A stretch of DNA of 64,000 nt, taken from positions 496,001 to 560,000 of the forward strand of contig NZ_KB907548.1 in the NCBI RefSeq assembly GCF_000382125.1, read 5' to 3'. This DNA comes from Eudoraea adriatica DSM 19308 (lineage in GTDB: Bacteria; Bacteroidota; Bacteroidia; Flavobacteriales; Flavobacteriaceae). Positions 41,379 to 51,611 of this stretch are shown here, one piece after another. The notes under the pieces were generated by a model. That model searched no databases and was not told the DNA's origin. It saw only the letters and a list, made by a program, of their open reading frames with translations. Position 1 is the stretch's first letter. Each line of letters starts with the position of its first letter. The translations under genes and the position numbers were made by a program.

Positions 41379-42575
41379 ATGGGAAACAAAACTGCAAGAC
41401 TATTTTTTATTGATGCCATGAGGGCTTGGGCAATCCTTATGATGCTTCAAGGGCATTTTGTAGATGGACTGCTCGAAAACTCGTTCAGGGATCCGGATAG
41501 CCCGGTATTTACTATTTGGAAGTACTTCAGAGGTATAACCGCTCCTGTATTTTTCACAGTTTCCGGCTTCATTTTTACGTATCTGCTAATTCGCGTCCCT
41601 GAGAAAGGCTTTAACAATCCAAGAATAAAGAAGGGGATCAGACGAGGTATTCAATTATTACTAATTGGGTATCTGCTCCGTTTAAATATTTTTGGATTAC
41701 TAAAGGGTGAATTATATGCGACCTTCTTTCTGGTTGATGTACTGCATATCATAGGAATATCAATCCTGGGGATTATTGGTTTGTATTTGCTGACCTCTGC
41801 ATATAAAAAGTATGTTTTTCCCTTATCATTGCTTATCATAAGCTGTTTGCTTTTCTCCTTTGAACCCTGGTATTCCAATTGGACCTTTCAGCTACTACCC
41901 GATGCCTTCGCCAATTATTTTACCAGAACAAATGGTTCTGTATTTACTATAATTCCCTGGTTTGGTTATACGGCAATAGGAGGCTTTTTCGCTTACCTGT
42001 TTACTCAATATAAAAACTACAAATTTCTTTATCCGGCAGCTATTTCCATCGCCGCTCTTACTGGCATATTGTTCATCTTTTATTCATCGAATCTATTTTT
42101 GGCTATCTCATCAATAACAGGGATACAATTATTTGAAGCGATTGCCTCAAATAATTACCTTTTTATACGACTGGGGGATGTGCTTATTGCTTTTGCCTTA
42201 TTCATGCTTTTCCGGCAGTTCATTACAAGCAGGACCGTACTAAAAATAGGACAGAACACTTTGTCTATTTATGTTATCCATTTTGTTATTCTCTATGGAA
42301 GTTTTACGGGTCTTGGACTGTATCGGTTCTTTTATCAGTCGCTATCACCCGCCATTTTAATACCCGCTGCTATATCCTTTATGTTCGTATGTTCTTTTTT
42401 AGCCTTGTTTTATACCAGGAAGGAAGATTATATCAAGCAAACCATAAACGCTGCACTTTCCGATCTCAGGAATAAACTGGAGCCATGGTTGATATATGCA
42501 CAAAAGACAATGAAATTTACAATTTACAGGATACTCAGATCAATAGGATTTGTAAAAAGCCAGAAAAGTAGCTAA
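41379..42575 (+). CDS. DUF1624/HGSNAT-type membrane acyltransferase
   Basis: 398 residues with about ten membrane segments. The N-terminal FFIDAMRAWAILMMLQGHFV near 9-28 has the D..R...I.....GH pattern of the heparan-alpha-glucosaminide N-acetyltransferase (DUF1624) family, followed by APVFFTVSGFIFTYLL near 55-70. Related enzymes move acetyl groups across the membrane to sugars. The substrate is unknown. The C-terminal 40 residues are basic and cytoplasmic. Confidence 0.8.
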   Translation: MGNKTARLFFIDAMRAWAILMMLQGHFVDGLLENSFRDPDSPVFTIWKYFRGITAPVFFTVSGFIFTYLLIRVPEKGFNNPRIKKGIRRGIQLLLIGYLLRLNIFGLLKGELYATFFLVDVLHIIGISILGIIGLYLLTSAYKKYVFPLSLLIISCLLFSFEPWYSNWTFQLLPDAFANYFTRTNGSVFTIIPWFGYTAIGGFFAYLFTQYKNYKFLYPAAISIAALTGILFIFYSSNLFLAISSITGIQLFEAIASNNYLFIRLGDVLIAFALFMLFRQFITSRTVLKIGQNTLSIYVIHFVILYGSFTGLGLYRFFYQSLSPAILIPAAISFMFVCSFLALFYTRKEDYIKQTINAALSDLRNKLEPWLIYAQKTMKFTIYRILRSIGFVKSQKSS

Positions 42576-42634
42576 AAGTTCTACGCTACTTTATTACTTC
42601 TAAAATATTTGCTTACCAGCAAGATTTAATAGAA

Positions 42635-44041
42635 TCAGATATGCAAAGCCCTATCATCAGTAGCGGCTAAAGCTGCTTCCTTTACCGCCTCTGCATAGGT
42701 AGGGTGTGCATGGCTCATACGCGCTATATCTTCTGCTGAGGCTCTGAATTCCATTGCCGTAACTGCCTCCGCAATGAGATCGGCACAGCGGGCCCCTATC
42801 ATGTGGACACCAAGAACTTCATCCGTTTTCTTATCTGCAAGGATTTTCACAAAACCATCCGTATCCATACTTGCCCTGGATCTTCCTAAAGCACGCATAG
42901 GAAACTGACCCGATTTATATTCCACACCGGCTTCTTTTAGTTCTTCTTCTGTTTTCCCTACTGATGCCACTTCCGGCCATGTATAAACAACACCGGGAAT
43001 TAAATTATAATCTATATGCGGCTTTTGACCTGCAATAATTTCTGCAACCATAGTACCTTCTTCCTCGGCTTTATGCGCTAGCATGGCTCCCTTAACCACA
43101 TCGCCAATGGCATAAATATTTGGAACATTGGTTTGCAAATTGTTATTTACTTCTACCCTGCCCATCTTATCTAAAACAAGGCCTGCGGTTTCGGCATTTA
43201 AACCATCTGTATAAGGCCTTCTACCTACCGACACCAGGCAATAATCGCCTTGCAAAACAACTTCCGCCCCTTTTTTGTCGTCTGCTTTTACGACTACTTC
43301 ATTCTTATTGCGCTCAACAGACTTAACTTTATGTGAAAGCAGAAATTTTATCTTTTGTTTTTTCAGGACTTTTAAAAGTTCTTTGGAAAGTGCGGCATCC
43401 ATGCCGGGAATAATCCTATCCATAAACTCCACAACCGTAACTTCAGAACCTAATCGCTTATAGACCTGACCCAACTCTAATCCAATCACCCCACCGCCGA
43501 TAATGATCATATGTGAAGGGATTTCCTTTAGTTCCAAGGCCTCTGTTGAAGTTATAATACGTTCTTTATCCAGCTTTATAAACGGCAGTGAAGATGGCTT
43601 AGAACCCGTTGCAACGATAATATTTTTGGCTTCTATTGTCTGTGCTTTCCCTTTTGATGGGGTTATGGTGATATGGGTTGCATCCTTAAAACTTCCCAGG
43701 CCTTCATAAACATCAATTTTATTTTTGTCCATTAAAAACTGAATCCCTTTAGTGGTCTGATCTACCACGGCTTGCTTGCGCGAAATCATCTTTTCAAGGT
43801 TTATCTTTATATCCCCGGGTATTTCTATGCCGTGATCTTCAAAGTGCTTAACCGCGTCTTCATAATGATGGCTGGAGTCTAAAAGCGCTTTGGAAGGTAT
43901 ACAGCCCACGTTAAGACAGGTTCCCCCCAAGGTCGAATATTTCTCTATTATGGCAGTTTTCATACCCAATTGAGCGCATCTGATGGCGGCAACATACCCA
44001 CCAGGCCCGGAGCCTATAACGGCCACATCATATTGATTCAT
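42635..44041 (-). CDS. lpdA: Dihydrolipoyl dehydrogenase
   Basis: 468 residues. FAD-binding GSGPGGYVAAIRCAQLG near 11-27, redox disulfide GGTCLNVGCIPSKALL near 39-54, NAD-binding GGGVIGLELGQVYKRLG near 182-198, and the C-terminal HAHPTYAEAVKEAALA near 445-460 with the catalytic His-Glu pair. It is the E3 part of the 2-oxoacid dehydrogenase and glycine-cleavage complexes. No E1 or E2 genes are nearby. Confidence 0.96.
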   Translation of the reverse strand: MNQYDVAVIGSGPGGYVAAIRCAQLGMKTAIIEKYSTLGGTCLNVGCIPSKALLDSSHHYEDAVKHFEDHGIEIPGDIKINLEKMISRKQAVVDQTTKGIQFLMDKNKIDVYEGLGSFKDATHITITPSKGKAQTIEAKNIIVATGSKPSSLPFIKLDKERIITSTEALELKEIPSHMIIIGGGVIGLELGQVYKRLGSEVTVVEFMDRIIPGMDAALSKELLKVLKKQKIKFLLSHKVKSVERNKNEVVVKADDKKGAEVVLQGDYCLVSVGRRPYTDGLNAETAGLVLDKMGRVEVNNNLQTNVPNIYAIGDVVKGAMLAHKAEEEGTMVAEIIAGQKPHIDYNLIPGVVYTWPEVASVGKTEEELKEAGVEYKSGQFPMRALGRSRASMDTDGFVKILADKKTDEVLGVHMIGARCADLIAEAVTAMEFRASAEDIARMSHAHPTYAEAVKEAALAATDDRALHI

Positions 44042-44172
44042 AGTCTTCCTTTTTAAAGTAAAATATTCGTTTTATAACGGGATATTCAGAATTTCAGATC
44101 ACAAAAGTACAAATGTTTTTGATTAGGGCATAAGAGAATAAGCCCTTAACAAAATCCAATATCCGGCTTTAG

Positions 44173-44634
44173 TTAAAAGTGTACTGCAGTACTGTATTTT
44201 ACCTCACTAATAACAAATGAACTCTGGGTGCTTCCTATATTTTTTATTGCAGTAAGCTTGGTGACCATGAATTCGCGGTATGCTTCAATATTACTTACAT
44301 TTACTTTAAGGATATAATCATAGTCTCCGCTGATATGATAGCATTCCGATACCTCTTCCAATTGAACGACTTCCCGTTCAAACTGAAGAACATACTCCTT
44401 TATATGCTGTATAAGTTTAACATGGCAGAGCACCATAAATGCCTTGTTTACTTTGTTTTTATCAACCAGCGCAACATACTTCCTAATCACACCCGTTTTT
44501 TCCAAGCGTTTTATTCGCTCATATACCGCAGTAGTTGAAAGCCCCATCCTGTTTGCGTATTCCTTGGTAGTCCGCTTGCTATCTTCCTGCAATAGAGTCA
44601 ATAATTCCTGGTCTTTTGCGTCTGTTTTTATCAT
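44173..44634 (-). CDS. Lrp/AsnC family transcription regulator
   Basis: 153 residues: N-terminal helix-turn-helix (KRTTKEYANRMGLSTTAVYE then RIKRLEKTGVIRKY) and a C-terminal RAM ligand-binding domain (SECYHISGDYDYILKVNVSN near 96-115). It is divergent from the sulfur amino-acid lyase gene at 44788 with a 153-bp AT-rich region between, so that gene is its likely target, with an amino acid such as methionine as the probable signal (inference). Confidence 0.92.
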   Translation of the reverse strand: MIKTDAKDQELLTLLQEDSKRTTKEYANRMGLSTTAVYERIKRLEKTGVIRKYVALVDKNKVNKAFMVLCHVKLIQHIKEYVLQFEREVVQLEEVSECYHISGDYDYILKVNVSNIEAYREFMVTKLTAIKNIGSTQSSFVISEVKYSTAVHF

Positions 44635-44787
44635 GATTTATTTACACCTAAAATTGCTTTATCAGGATAAATATAGTTATATATTCTATTATTACTATGC
44701 AATATAGTTTTATTTTCTATTATATCTAATATTAATTGTTTTTTAAACAGTATTTGAATAATTTTATACTATAAAATACAAGCTGTT

Positions 44788-46014
44788 ATGAAACATAATG
44801 CGACTAATAAAATTCAGGAATTACACAATTTTGGCGAATTTGGGGGTGTAAATCCATCTATCTCAGATTCTTCTACATATACCTTCCTTTCGGCCAAAAC
44901 AATGTTCGATACATTTGAAGGGAATACAGAAGGTTGCTATTTATACAGCCGGCACTCCTCCCCTTCCAATCTATATTTGGGAGAAGCCCTGGCAGCCCTG
45001 GAAGGAACAGAAACTGCTAATGTTACGGCAAGTGGCATGGGTGCAATTACCGCTGTTATCCTACAATTATGCAATTCAGAAGACCATATTGTCAGCAGCA
45101 GGACTATATACGGAGGCACATATGCCTTTATGAAAAATTTTCTGAGAAAATTCAATATCAACACTTCATTTATAGACATCACAAAAACAGAGCTTGTTGA
45201 AAAGGCAATTACGCCAAAAACAAAAATGATATTTTGCGAATCCATAAGCAATCCTCTGCTGGAAGTAGCCGATATTAGGGAACTATCCAAATTGGCCAAA
45301 AAATATAATATTCCTCTGGTGGTAGACAATACTTTCTCTCCCTTATCGATAGCTCCGGCGAATTTGGGGGCAGACATAGTAATCCACAGTCTTACTAAAT
45401 TTATAAATGGTACCAGTGACAGTGTTGCAGGTGCGGTTTGCGGGTCGAAGGAATTTTGCCTGAGCTTAAAGGACGTGCATGATGGAGCCGGTATGCTATT
45501 AGGGAGCACTCTGGATAGCCTAAGGGCATCTTTTGTCCTCAAAAATATGAGAACGCTTCATATTAGAATGAAAAAACATAGTGAAAATGCATTATTTCTC
45601 GCTCAAAATTTTGAGAAAGATGGACTTAGGGTTGTCTATCCGGGACTTAAATCGCATCCGGGCCACCATACCTTAAAAAAGCAAATGGTTTCTGAATATG
45701 GGTACGGAGGGATTATGACCATAGACGTTGGCAGCCTTGAAAATGCAAATAACCTCATGGAATTAATGCAGAAAAAAAACCTGGGTTATCTGGCGGTTAG
45801 CCTTGGATTCTACAAAACACTGTTTAGCGCTCCAGGTACATCCACTTCATCGGAAATCCCACTGGAAGAGCAAAAATCCATGGGTCTTTCTGATGGCCTT
45901 ATACGCTTTTCTATTGGGCTGGATAATGATATTCAGAGAACTTACAATTTAATGAAAGAATGTATGCAAAGTCTTCATATACTGGATCCTAAAGTTGCTA
46001 CGGCGGCTGTATAG
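44788..46014 (+). CDS. Cys/Met-metabolism PLP enzyme, methionine gamma-lyase type
   Basis: 408 residues. The PLP lysine is in ADIVIHSLTKFINGTSD near 193-209 (SxTK). Other family marks are YLYSRHSSPSNLYLGEALAA near 52-71 (YSR for phosphate binding), GMGAITAVILQL near 82-93 and VVDNTFSPLSIAP near 176-188. The usual cysteine of true methionine gamma-lyases cannot be placed with certainty, so cystathionine gamma-lyase or synthase remain possible. Its promoter faces the Lrp gene. Confidence 0.85.
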   Translation: MKHNATNKIQELHNFGEFGGVNPSISDSSTYTFLSAKTMFDTFEGNTEGCYLYSRHSSPSNLYLGEALAALEGTETANVTASGMGAITAVILQLCNSEDHIVSSRTIYGGTYAFMKNFLRKFNINTSFIDITKTELVEKAITPKTKMIFCESISNPLLEVADIRELSKLAKKYNIPLVVDNTFSPLSIAPANLGADIVIHSLTKFINGTSDSVAGAVCGSKEFCLSLKDVHDGAGMLLGSTLDSLRASFVLKNMRTLHIRMKKHSENALFLAQNFEKDGLRVVYPGLKSHPGHHTLKKQMVSEYGYGGIMTIDVGSLENANNLMELMQKKNLGYLAVSLGFYKTLFSAPGTSTSSEIPLEEQKSMGLSDGLIRFSIGLDNDIQRTYNLMKECMQSLHILDPKVATAAV

Positions 46015-46078
46015 GTAAGATGTAGTTTGCAGAACAGCGGCCAAAGTTGTAATATTACGAATCAACCAAACAATCACT

Positions 46079-47566
46079 ATGGCCGACAAAAAAACCAATA
46101 AATACAGACAACAGGAACACATAGTTGAAAACCGTGAACTAAATATTTGGGAAGCATTAATCCCTGTAGTCGCGCTTGTAGGAATGCTGGCTTATAATGT
46201 TTATGTTTTCGGAGATGATGCCATTGGTGGGTCCAATCAGTTCATTTTATTATTGGGTGGTGCAGTAGCTGCAATAGTTGGTTTTTTTAATAAAACCACT
46301 TACAAACAGATGCTGGCTGAGGTAGCCGAAAATGTAAAGTCCACTACCGGTGCGCTCTTAATACTTTTAATGGTTGGAGCTCTTGCCGGAACCTGGATGA
46401 TAAGTGGTATTATCCCTGCAATGATCTATTACGGCCTGCAAATTCTGAACCCCACTATATTCCTGGCCGCAAGTTTAATTATTTGTGCAATAATTTCAAT
46501 TGCGACGGGAAGTAGCTGGACCACCTCCGCAACCGTGGGAATTGCTCTCATTGGAATTGGCGATGCCCTGGGAATTCCCATGGGTATGACCGCAGGTGCA
46601 GCGCTTTCCGGGGCATATTTTGGCGATAAGATGTCTCCCTTAAGTGATACTACAAACCTTGCTCCTGCTATGGCCGGTGGCGATTTATTTGGTCACATAA
46701 GATATATGACCTATACTACTATCCCCTCAATTGCCATTACCCTATTGATATTTGTTATTATAGGCTTTAATCTGGAGACTACAGGCATTGCGGACACCCA
46801 AAGCATACTAAACTCAATTGACGCAGCCTTTACCATAAATGGCTGGTTGTTTCTGGTGCCCTTGGCCGTAATCCTAATGATTGTTAAGAAAGCGCCACCA
46901 CTTGTAGCCCTTCTTATTGGCACTTTACTGGGGGGTGTTTTTGCTTTGTGGTTCCAGCCCGATATCGTTGCAGGAATTACAGGAGCGAAAGAATTGAATT
47001 TTGAATCGGGCTATAAAGGGATCCTGAATGCCATTACAGTTAATACAGCAATAGAGACAGATAACCCTGCTCTGAATGATTTATTTTCGGCAAAAGGAAT
47101 GGCGGGGATGTTGGGTACCATCTGGCTGATTGTATGTGCCATGGTATTTGGCGGCATAATGGATGGGATAGGTGCGCTGTCAAGGATTACCAAAACCTTG
47201 CTCGGGCTGGCCAAGACAACATTCGGCTTGTTTGCAAGTACTGTTGGAAGTTGTCTTGCGTTAAATATTACAGCTTCTGATCAGTATCTTGCTATAGTGG
47301 TTCCCGGTAAAATGTTTGCCCAAGCATACGAAGATCGCGGGCTGGCTCCTGAAAATTTAAGCAGAACCCTGGAAGACTCCGGTACTGTCACCTCCGTGCT
47401 TATCCCATGGAATACATGTGGGGCATATCATAGCGGAGTATTGGGGGTAAGTGTTGCAGATTATTTCTTCTTTGCTATCTTCAACTGGTTAAGTCCGATT
47501 ACAACGCTTTTCTTCGCAGCTTTGGGGATAAAAATTAAGCAATTGTCTTCCCCACAAGCACTTTGA
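46079..47566 (+). CDS. nhaC: NhaC-family Na+/H+ antiporter
   Basis: 495 residues with about twelve membrane segments. SWTTSATVGIALIGIGDALG near 144-163 and AALSGAYFGDKMSPLSDTTN near 173-192 are hallmarks of NhaC carriers. The late LEDSGTVTSVLIPWNTCGAY near 436-455 is also conserved. It exports Na+ or exchanges malate/lactate-type substrates in some family members. It lies 65 bp behind the lyase gene and may be co-transcribed with it. Confidence 0.9.
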   Translation: MADKKTNKYRQQEHIVENRELNIWEALIPVVALVGMLAYNVYVFGDDAIGGSNQFILLLGGAVAAIVGFFNKTTYKQMLAEVAENVKSTTGALLILLMVGALAGTWMISGIIPAMIYYGLQILNPTIFLAASLIICAIISIATGSSWTTSATVGIALIGIGDALGIPMGMTAGAALSGAYFGDKMSPLSDTTNLAPAMAGGDLFGHIRYMTYTTIPSIAITLLIFVIIGFNLETTGIADTQSILNSIDAAFTINGWLFLVPLAVILMIVKKAPPLVALLIGTLLGGVFALWFQPDIVAGITGAKELNFESGYKGILNAITVNTAIETDNPALNDLFSAKGMAGMLGTIWLIVCAMVFGGIMDGIGALSRITKTLLGLAKTTFGLFASTVGSCLALNITASDQYLAIVVPGKMFAQAYEDRGLAPENLSRTLEDSGTVTSVLIPWNTCGAYHSGVLGVSVADYFFFAIFNWLSPITTLFFAALGIKIKQLSSPQAL

Positions 47567-47674
47567 GGAAGCAGATCCGAATTTTAATGGAAATTAGTTC
47601 AACTTTTTGTTGGATTCCCCTGTTAATTCAATCATTTATTTTTTAATTTCACACAGAATTTTAAAAATATCAAA

Positions 47675-48181
47675 ATGGCTATTGTAACACTTAAGGGAAA
47701 TGAAATTAACACATCTGGAACTCTTCCTGAAATTGGGAGTGCTGCCCCTGATTTCAATTTAACAAAAGGCGACCTGTCTAATGCTACCCTATCTGATTAT
47801 AAAGGCAAGAAAGTAGTAATGAATGTATTTCACAGCCTGGACACCGGAACCTGCGCAAATTCTGTTCGCCAGTTCAATACGGAGGCTGCAGAATTAGATA
47901 ATACAGTGGTTTTATGTATATCCAGAGATTTGCCTTTTGCAATGAATAGATTTTGTGCGGCTGAAGGTATAGACAATGTTGAAACACTGTCTGATTTCAA
48001 GGATTGGAATTTCGGGAAATCCTATGGGCTGCAATATATAGATGGTCCTATTCAGGGATTGCTTTCCAGAGCTATTATAGTTTTGAACGAAGAGGGTACA
48101 GTAATTCATACAGAACAGGTTCAGGAAACTGTTGAGGAACCAAACTACAAAGCCGCTCTTGAAGCGTTGATGGATGCCTAA
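47675..48181 (+). CDS. tpx: Thiol peroxidase (atypical 2-Cys peroxiredoxin)
   Basis: 168 residues. The peroxidatic cysteine is in SLDTGTCANSVRQFN near 54-68 and the resolving cysteine in FAMNRFCAAEGIDNV near 89-103. The opening LPEIGSAAPDFNLTK is typical of Tpx. It reduces hydroperoxides using thioredoxin. Its last 8 bp overlap dgkA. Confidence 0.95.
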   Translation: MAIVTLKGNEINTSGTLPEIGSAAPDFNLTKGDLSNATLSDYKGKKVVMNVFHSLDTGTCANSVRQFNTEAAELDNTVVLCISRDLPFAMNRFCAAEGIDNVETLSDFKDWNFGKSYGLQYIDGPIQGLLSRAIIVLNEEGTVIHTEQVQETVEEPNYKAALEALMDA

Positions 48182-48539
48182 GGATAATTTGCTTGTAGAC
48201 AGGATAAAAGGTATTGGGTACGCTTTCCGGGGGGCTTGGTTTTTAGTCCGCACGGAAAGTAGTATTCAGGTCCAGGTAGTCATTGCAATTATCATGACCG
48301 TTGCCGGATTTTATTTTGAGATCTCACCCACAGAATGGATTTTACAAATATTTGCTATTGCCCTGGTTCTCGGTATTGAAGGGGTAAATACAGCAGTTGA
48401 AAAAATGTCAGATTACATACAACCCGAATTCGATGAGAAAATTGGATTTATCAAAGATATATCTGCAGGCGCTGTTATGCTTGTATCACTGGCTGCATCC
48501 ATAGTTGGTCTTATCATCTATCTGCCAAAAATTATTTAA
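48174..48539 (+). CDS. dgkA: Diacylglycerol kinase family protein (prokaryotic DgkA)
   Basis: 121 residues with three membrane helices. The catalytic signature is FAIALVLGIEGVNTAVEKMS followed by DYIQPEFDEKIGFIKDISAG (ExxNTAxE...D...KD). It phosphorylates diacylglycerol or undecaprenol. It starts inside the tpx gene and precedes ftsK by 63 bp. Confidence 0.92.
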   Translation: MPKDNLLVDRIKGIGYAFRGAWFLVRTESSIQVQVVIAIIMTVAGFYFEISPTEWILQIFAIALVLGIEGVNTAVEKMSDYIQPEFDEKIGFIKDISAGAVMLVSLAASIVGLIIYLPKII

Positions 48540-48602
48540 GCCCTTAGTGGATAGCCCTTCCTGCGTAAATTTGTATTTTTACCCCAAAGAATAGATTATT
48601 AA

Positions 48603-50960
48603 ATGGCAAAGAAGAGAACAAAATCAAAGCCTGCTTCCAGTAAAAAAGGGTTTTCTTTTAAGTTGTCCAAACAAAATAAAATAATTCTGGGTAGCCTCTT
48701 AGTGCTTCTCAGTATTGCCCTCTTTTTTTCATTTACTTCTTTTTACTTCTCATGGCAGGCAGATCAAAGTCTTCTTACCGAATTTGCAGACAGAAATGAG
48801 CAGGCAAATAATTTGCTGAATAAATTCGGAGCAAGTGTTAGCCACTTCTTTATGTACAGAGGGTTTGGAGTTGCGTCTTTTATATTTCCCATTCTTCTGT
48901 GCCTGACAGGTTTATATATGTTTTTGAACCTGGATAAAAAGGGGTTATTGAGCAAATGGATTTGGGGACTGGTATTTGTAATTTGGATCTCCATAGCGAT
49001 GGGTTTTTTCGCTTACGAGCGCCCTTTGCTAGGTGGACTGGTAGGTTATGAAATGAACGATTTTTTGCAGGACTATACTGGTAAAATAGGCGTTTTGTTA
49101 CTTCTTGTTTTTGGGCTGATCGTAATTCTTGTTCGACTGTTTAAGTTCTCTCCGGAAGATATTGCAGCTTTTTTTAAGCGTAAATCAAAATCCCTTGCTA
49201 CTGAATTTCAAAATGCTGGTGGCGAAGAGATCCCGGTTGATACTGATAAAGAGCTTCCAATTGTTGTTGATACCTATACCCATAAAGAGGACATTCCACC
49301 TTTGGTTACTGAAGCAGACAAAACAGAAAATGAAGAGGCAGCTTCTGAAGCAGCTGAGGAGGAAGACACTATCAAAATGGAAGTTGAGAAAATTACCGAA
49401 GAAAAAGAAGAAAAGGATATTCTCTCTGAAAAGTTGGTTGCAGATTTCGGTGAATTTGATCCCACCCTGGAGCTGGCTAATTACAAGTTTCCACATCTCG
49501 ACCTGCTGGATCCGCACGGAACTTCCGGTGGCATCACTATAAATCAGGAAGAGCTTGAGGAAAATAAAAACAAGATTGTTGAGACTTTAAAAAATTATAA
49601 GATTGGCATAGGCCAGATAAAAGCTACTATCGGACCAACAGTTACCTTATACGAAATTGTGCCGGTTGCCGGAGTGCGAATTTCCAAGATAAAGAATTTG
49701 GAAGACGATATTGCATTATCGCTGGCAGCTTTGGGTATTAGAATTATAGCTCCGATACCGGGCAAGGGTACTATAGGTATTGAAGTTCCTAATAAAAACC
49801 CTTCTGTTGTTTCCATGCGTTCTGTCATAGCATCCAGCAAATTTCAAAAGGCTGAAATGGAATTGCCCATAGCTTTTGGCAAGACTATCAGCAACGAAAC
49901 CTTTGTCGTAGATCTGGCAAAAATGCCTCATCTGTTAATGGCCGGTGCCACAGGTCAGGGTAAGTCTGTGGGTTTGAATGCTGTTCTGACTTCATTGCTA
50001 TACAAGAAGCATCCGGCAGAAGTAAAATTTATCCTTGTTGATCCAAAAAAAGTAGAACTTACTTTATACAATAAAATTGAAAGGCATTATTTGGCCAAAC
50101 TGCCAGACTCCGAAGAGGCTATAATAACGGATAATACCAAGGTCATACACACCTTAAACTCTTTGTGCATAGAAATGGACAACCGTTATGAAATGCTGAA
50201 ACTGGCCATGGTTAGAAATATTAAAGAGTACAATGTTAAATTTAAGGCCAGAAAGTTAAATCCAAATGACGGCCACAAATTTTTGCCTTATATAGTTTTG
50301 GTTATTGATGAATTTGCTGATCTGATAATGTCTGCAGGGAAAGAGGTAGAAACTCCGATTGCCAGGTTGGCACAGTTGGCAAGGGCTATAGGTATTCATT
50401 TGGTAATCGCAACACAAAGACCTTCCGTTAATGTTATTACCGGCTTAATTAAGGCAAATTTTCCAGCCAGACTTGCGTTCCGGGTGACTTCAAAAATAGA
50501 TTCACGGACAATTTTGGACACTCAGGGAGCGGATCAGCTAATTGGAAGGGGCGATATGCTTTTTACACAGGGAAATGATATTACCAGGCTTCAATGTGCA
50601 TTTGTTGACACGCCTGAGGTGGCCAAGATCACAGAATTTATCGGATCGCAACGTGCCTACCCCGAAGCGCATCTATTACCTGAATATGTTGGTGACGATT
50701 CTGGCACAGGTATTGATTATGATATTTCTGACCGGGATGCGATGTTCAGGGAGGCTGCGGAGGTAATTGTTAATGCGCAGCAAGGCTCTGCTTCGCTTAT
50801 ACAACGCAAGTTAAAATTAGGATACAACAGGGCCGGCAGAATTATAGACCAGTTAGAGGCAGCCGGAATCGTCGGACCCTTCGAAGGCAGTAAAGCCAGG
50901 CAGGTATTAGTTTCTGATATTTATGCTTTGGATCAGTTATTAAGTAATGAAATAAATTAA
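48603..50960 (+). CDS. ftsK: DNA translocase FtsK
   Basis: 785 residues. Four membrane segments in the first 190 residues, an acidic linker (about 200-280, rich in E and K), then the motor: GATGQGKSVGLNAVLTSLL (Walker A) near 449-467, YIVLVIDEFADLIMSAGKEV (Walker B) near 562-581 and HLVIATQRPSVNVITGLIKA. The gamma winged helix that reads polar DNA sequences is at the end (SLIQRKLKLGYNRAGRIIDQ). It moves chromosome dimers to the septum for resolution. Confidence 0.96.
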   Translation: MAKKRTKSKPASSKKGFSFKLSKQNKIILGSLLVLLSIALFFSFTSFYFSWQADQSLLTEFADRNEQANNLLNKFGASVSHFFMYRGFGVASFIFPILLCLTGLYMFLNLDKKGLLSKWIWGLVFVIWISIAMGFFAYERPLLGGLVGYEMNDFLQDYTGKIGVLLLLVFGLIVILVRLFKFSPEDIAAFFKRKSKSLATEFQNAGGEEIPVDTDKELPIVVDTYTHKEDIPPLVTEADKTENEEAASEAAEEEDTIKMEVEKITEEKEEKDILSEKLVADFGEFDPTLELANYKFPHLDLLDPHGTSGGITINQEELEENKNKIVETLKNYKIGIGQIKATIGPTVTLYEIVPVAGVRISKIKNLEDDIALSLAALGIRIIAPIPGKGTIGIEVPNKNPSVVSMRSVIASSKFQKAEMELPIAFGKTISNETFVVDLAKMPHLLMAGATGQGKSVGLNAVLTSLLYKKHPAEVKFILVDPKKVELTLYNKIERHYLAKLPDSEEAIITDNTKVIHTLNSLCIEMDNRYEMLKLAMVRNIKEYNVKFKARKLNPNDGHKFLPYIVLVIDEFADLIMSAGKEVETPIARLAQLARAIGIHLVIATQRPSVNVITGLIKANFPARLAFRVTSKIDSRTILDTQGADQLIGRGDMLFTQGNDITRLQCAFVDTPEVAKITEFIGSQRAYPEAHLLPEYVGDDSGTGIDYDISDRDAMFREAAEVIVNAQQGSASLIQRKLKLGYNRAGRIIDQLEAAGIVGPFEGSKARQVLVSDIYALDQLLSNEIN

Positions 50961-50962
50961 AA

Positions 50963-51607
50963 ATGAAATATTCAATTCTTATCGCTACATTTCTTTTCAC
51001 GGTTTTTGTAGCCCGTGCCCAATCATCAGACAAAGCCAAAGCACTTCTGGATGAGGTATATTCGAAGGTTATGAGTTATGATAATATTGAGGTAGACTTC
51101 AAATTTGCATTGCATAATGCGGAGGCCGATGTAGATCAGGAGACCCGTGGAGATGTCACACTGCAAGGCGAAAAGTACCTTTTTAATTATCTCGGATCAC
51201 AACAATTATATGATGGCAGTAAGGTATACACCATTGTCCCGGAAAATGAGGAAGTTACTATTGAAGATAAAACCGATGGCGAAAATACCATTACACCTTC
51301 CAAAATGCTGACTTTTTATAAAACAGGTCATAATTATGAATGGGACATATTGCAGAACGTACAGGGGCGTAAAATACAGTTTGTAAAGCTTATACCTATT
51401 GATACTGACTCTGAAATTACATCAATTCTACTGGGAATTGATGTGGAAACCAAACATATATACAAACTGATTGAGACCGGTAATAATGGGACGGTAACCA
51501 CTATTACTGTTAATTCTTTTAAAACTAATCAGCCATTATCAAAAACCTTATTTACTTTTGATGAAAACAAGTACAAGGAAGAAGGGTACTACATCATAAG
51601 AAACTAG
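50963..51607 (+). CDS. LolA-like outer-membrane lipoprotein carrier
   Basis: 214 residues with a signal peptide (YSILIATFLFTVFVARAQSS, residues 3-22). The remainder matches the LolA-like family of Bacteroidota: NIEVDFKFALHNAEADVDQE, then GDVTLQGEKYLFNYLGSQQL and PSKMLTFYKTGHNYEW. It begins 2 bp after the ftsK stop and is followed by an LptF/G permease, a fixed order in flavobacteria. It probably carries lipids or lipoproteins across the periplasm. Confidence 0.88.
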   Translation: MKYSILIATFLFTVFVARAQSSDKAKALLDEVYSKVMSYDNIEVDFKFALHNAEADVDQETRGDVTLQGEKYLFNYLGSQQLYDGSKVYTIVPENEEVTIEDKTDGENTITPSKMLTFYKTGHNYEWDILQNVQGRKIQFVKLIPIDTDSEITSILLGIDVETKHIYKLIETGNNGTVTTITVNSFKTNQPLSKTLFTFDENKYKEEGYYIIRN

Positions 51608-51611
51608 ACCA

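Noticed and set aside
43120-43709. Open frames on the plus strand opposite lpdA
   Set aside because: They lie inside a clearly coding gene on the other strand and show no domain; the same is true of the frames opposite dsbD, ftsK, lptF/G, ribB and the Res and Mod genes.
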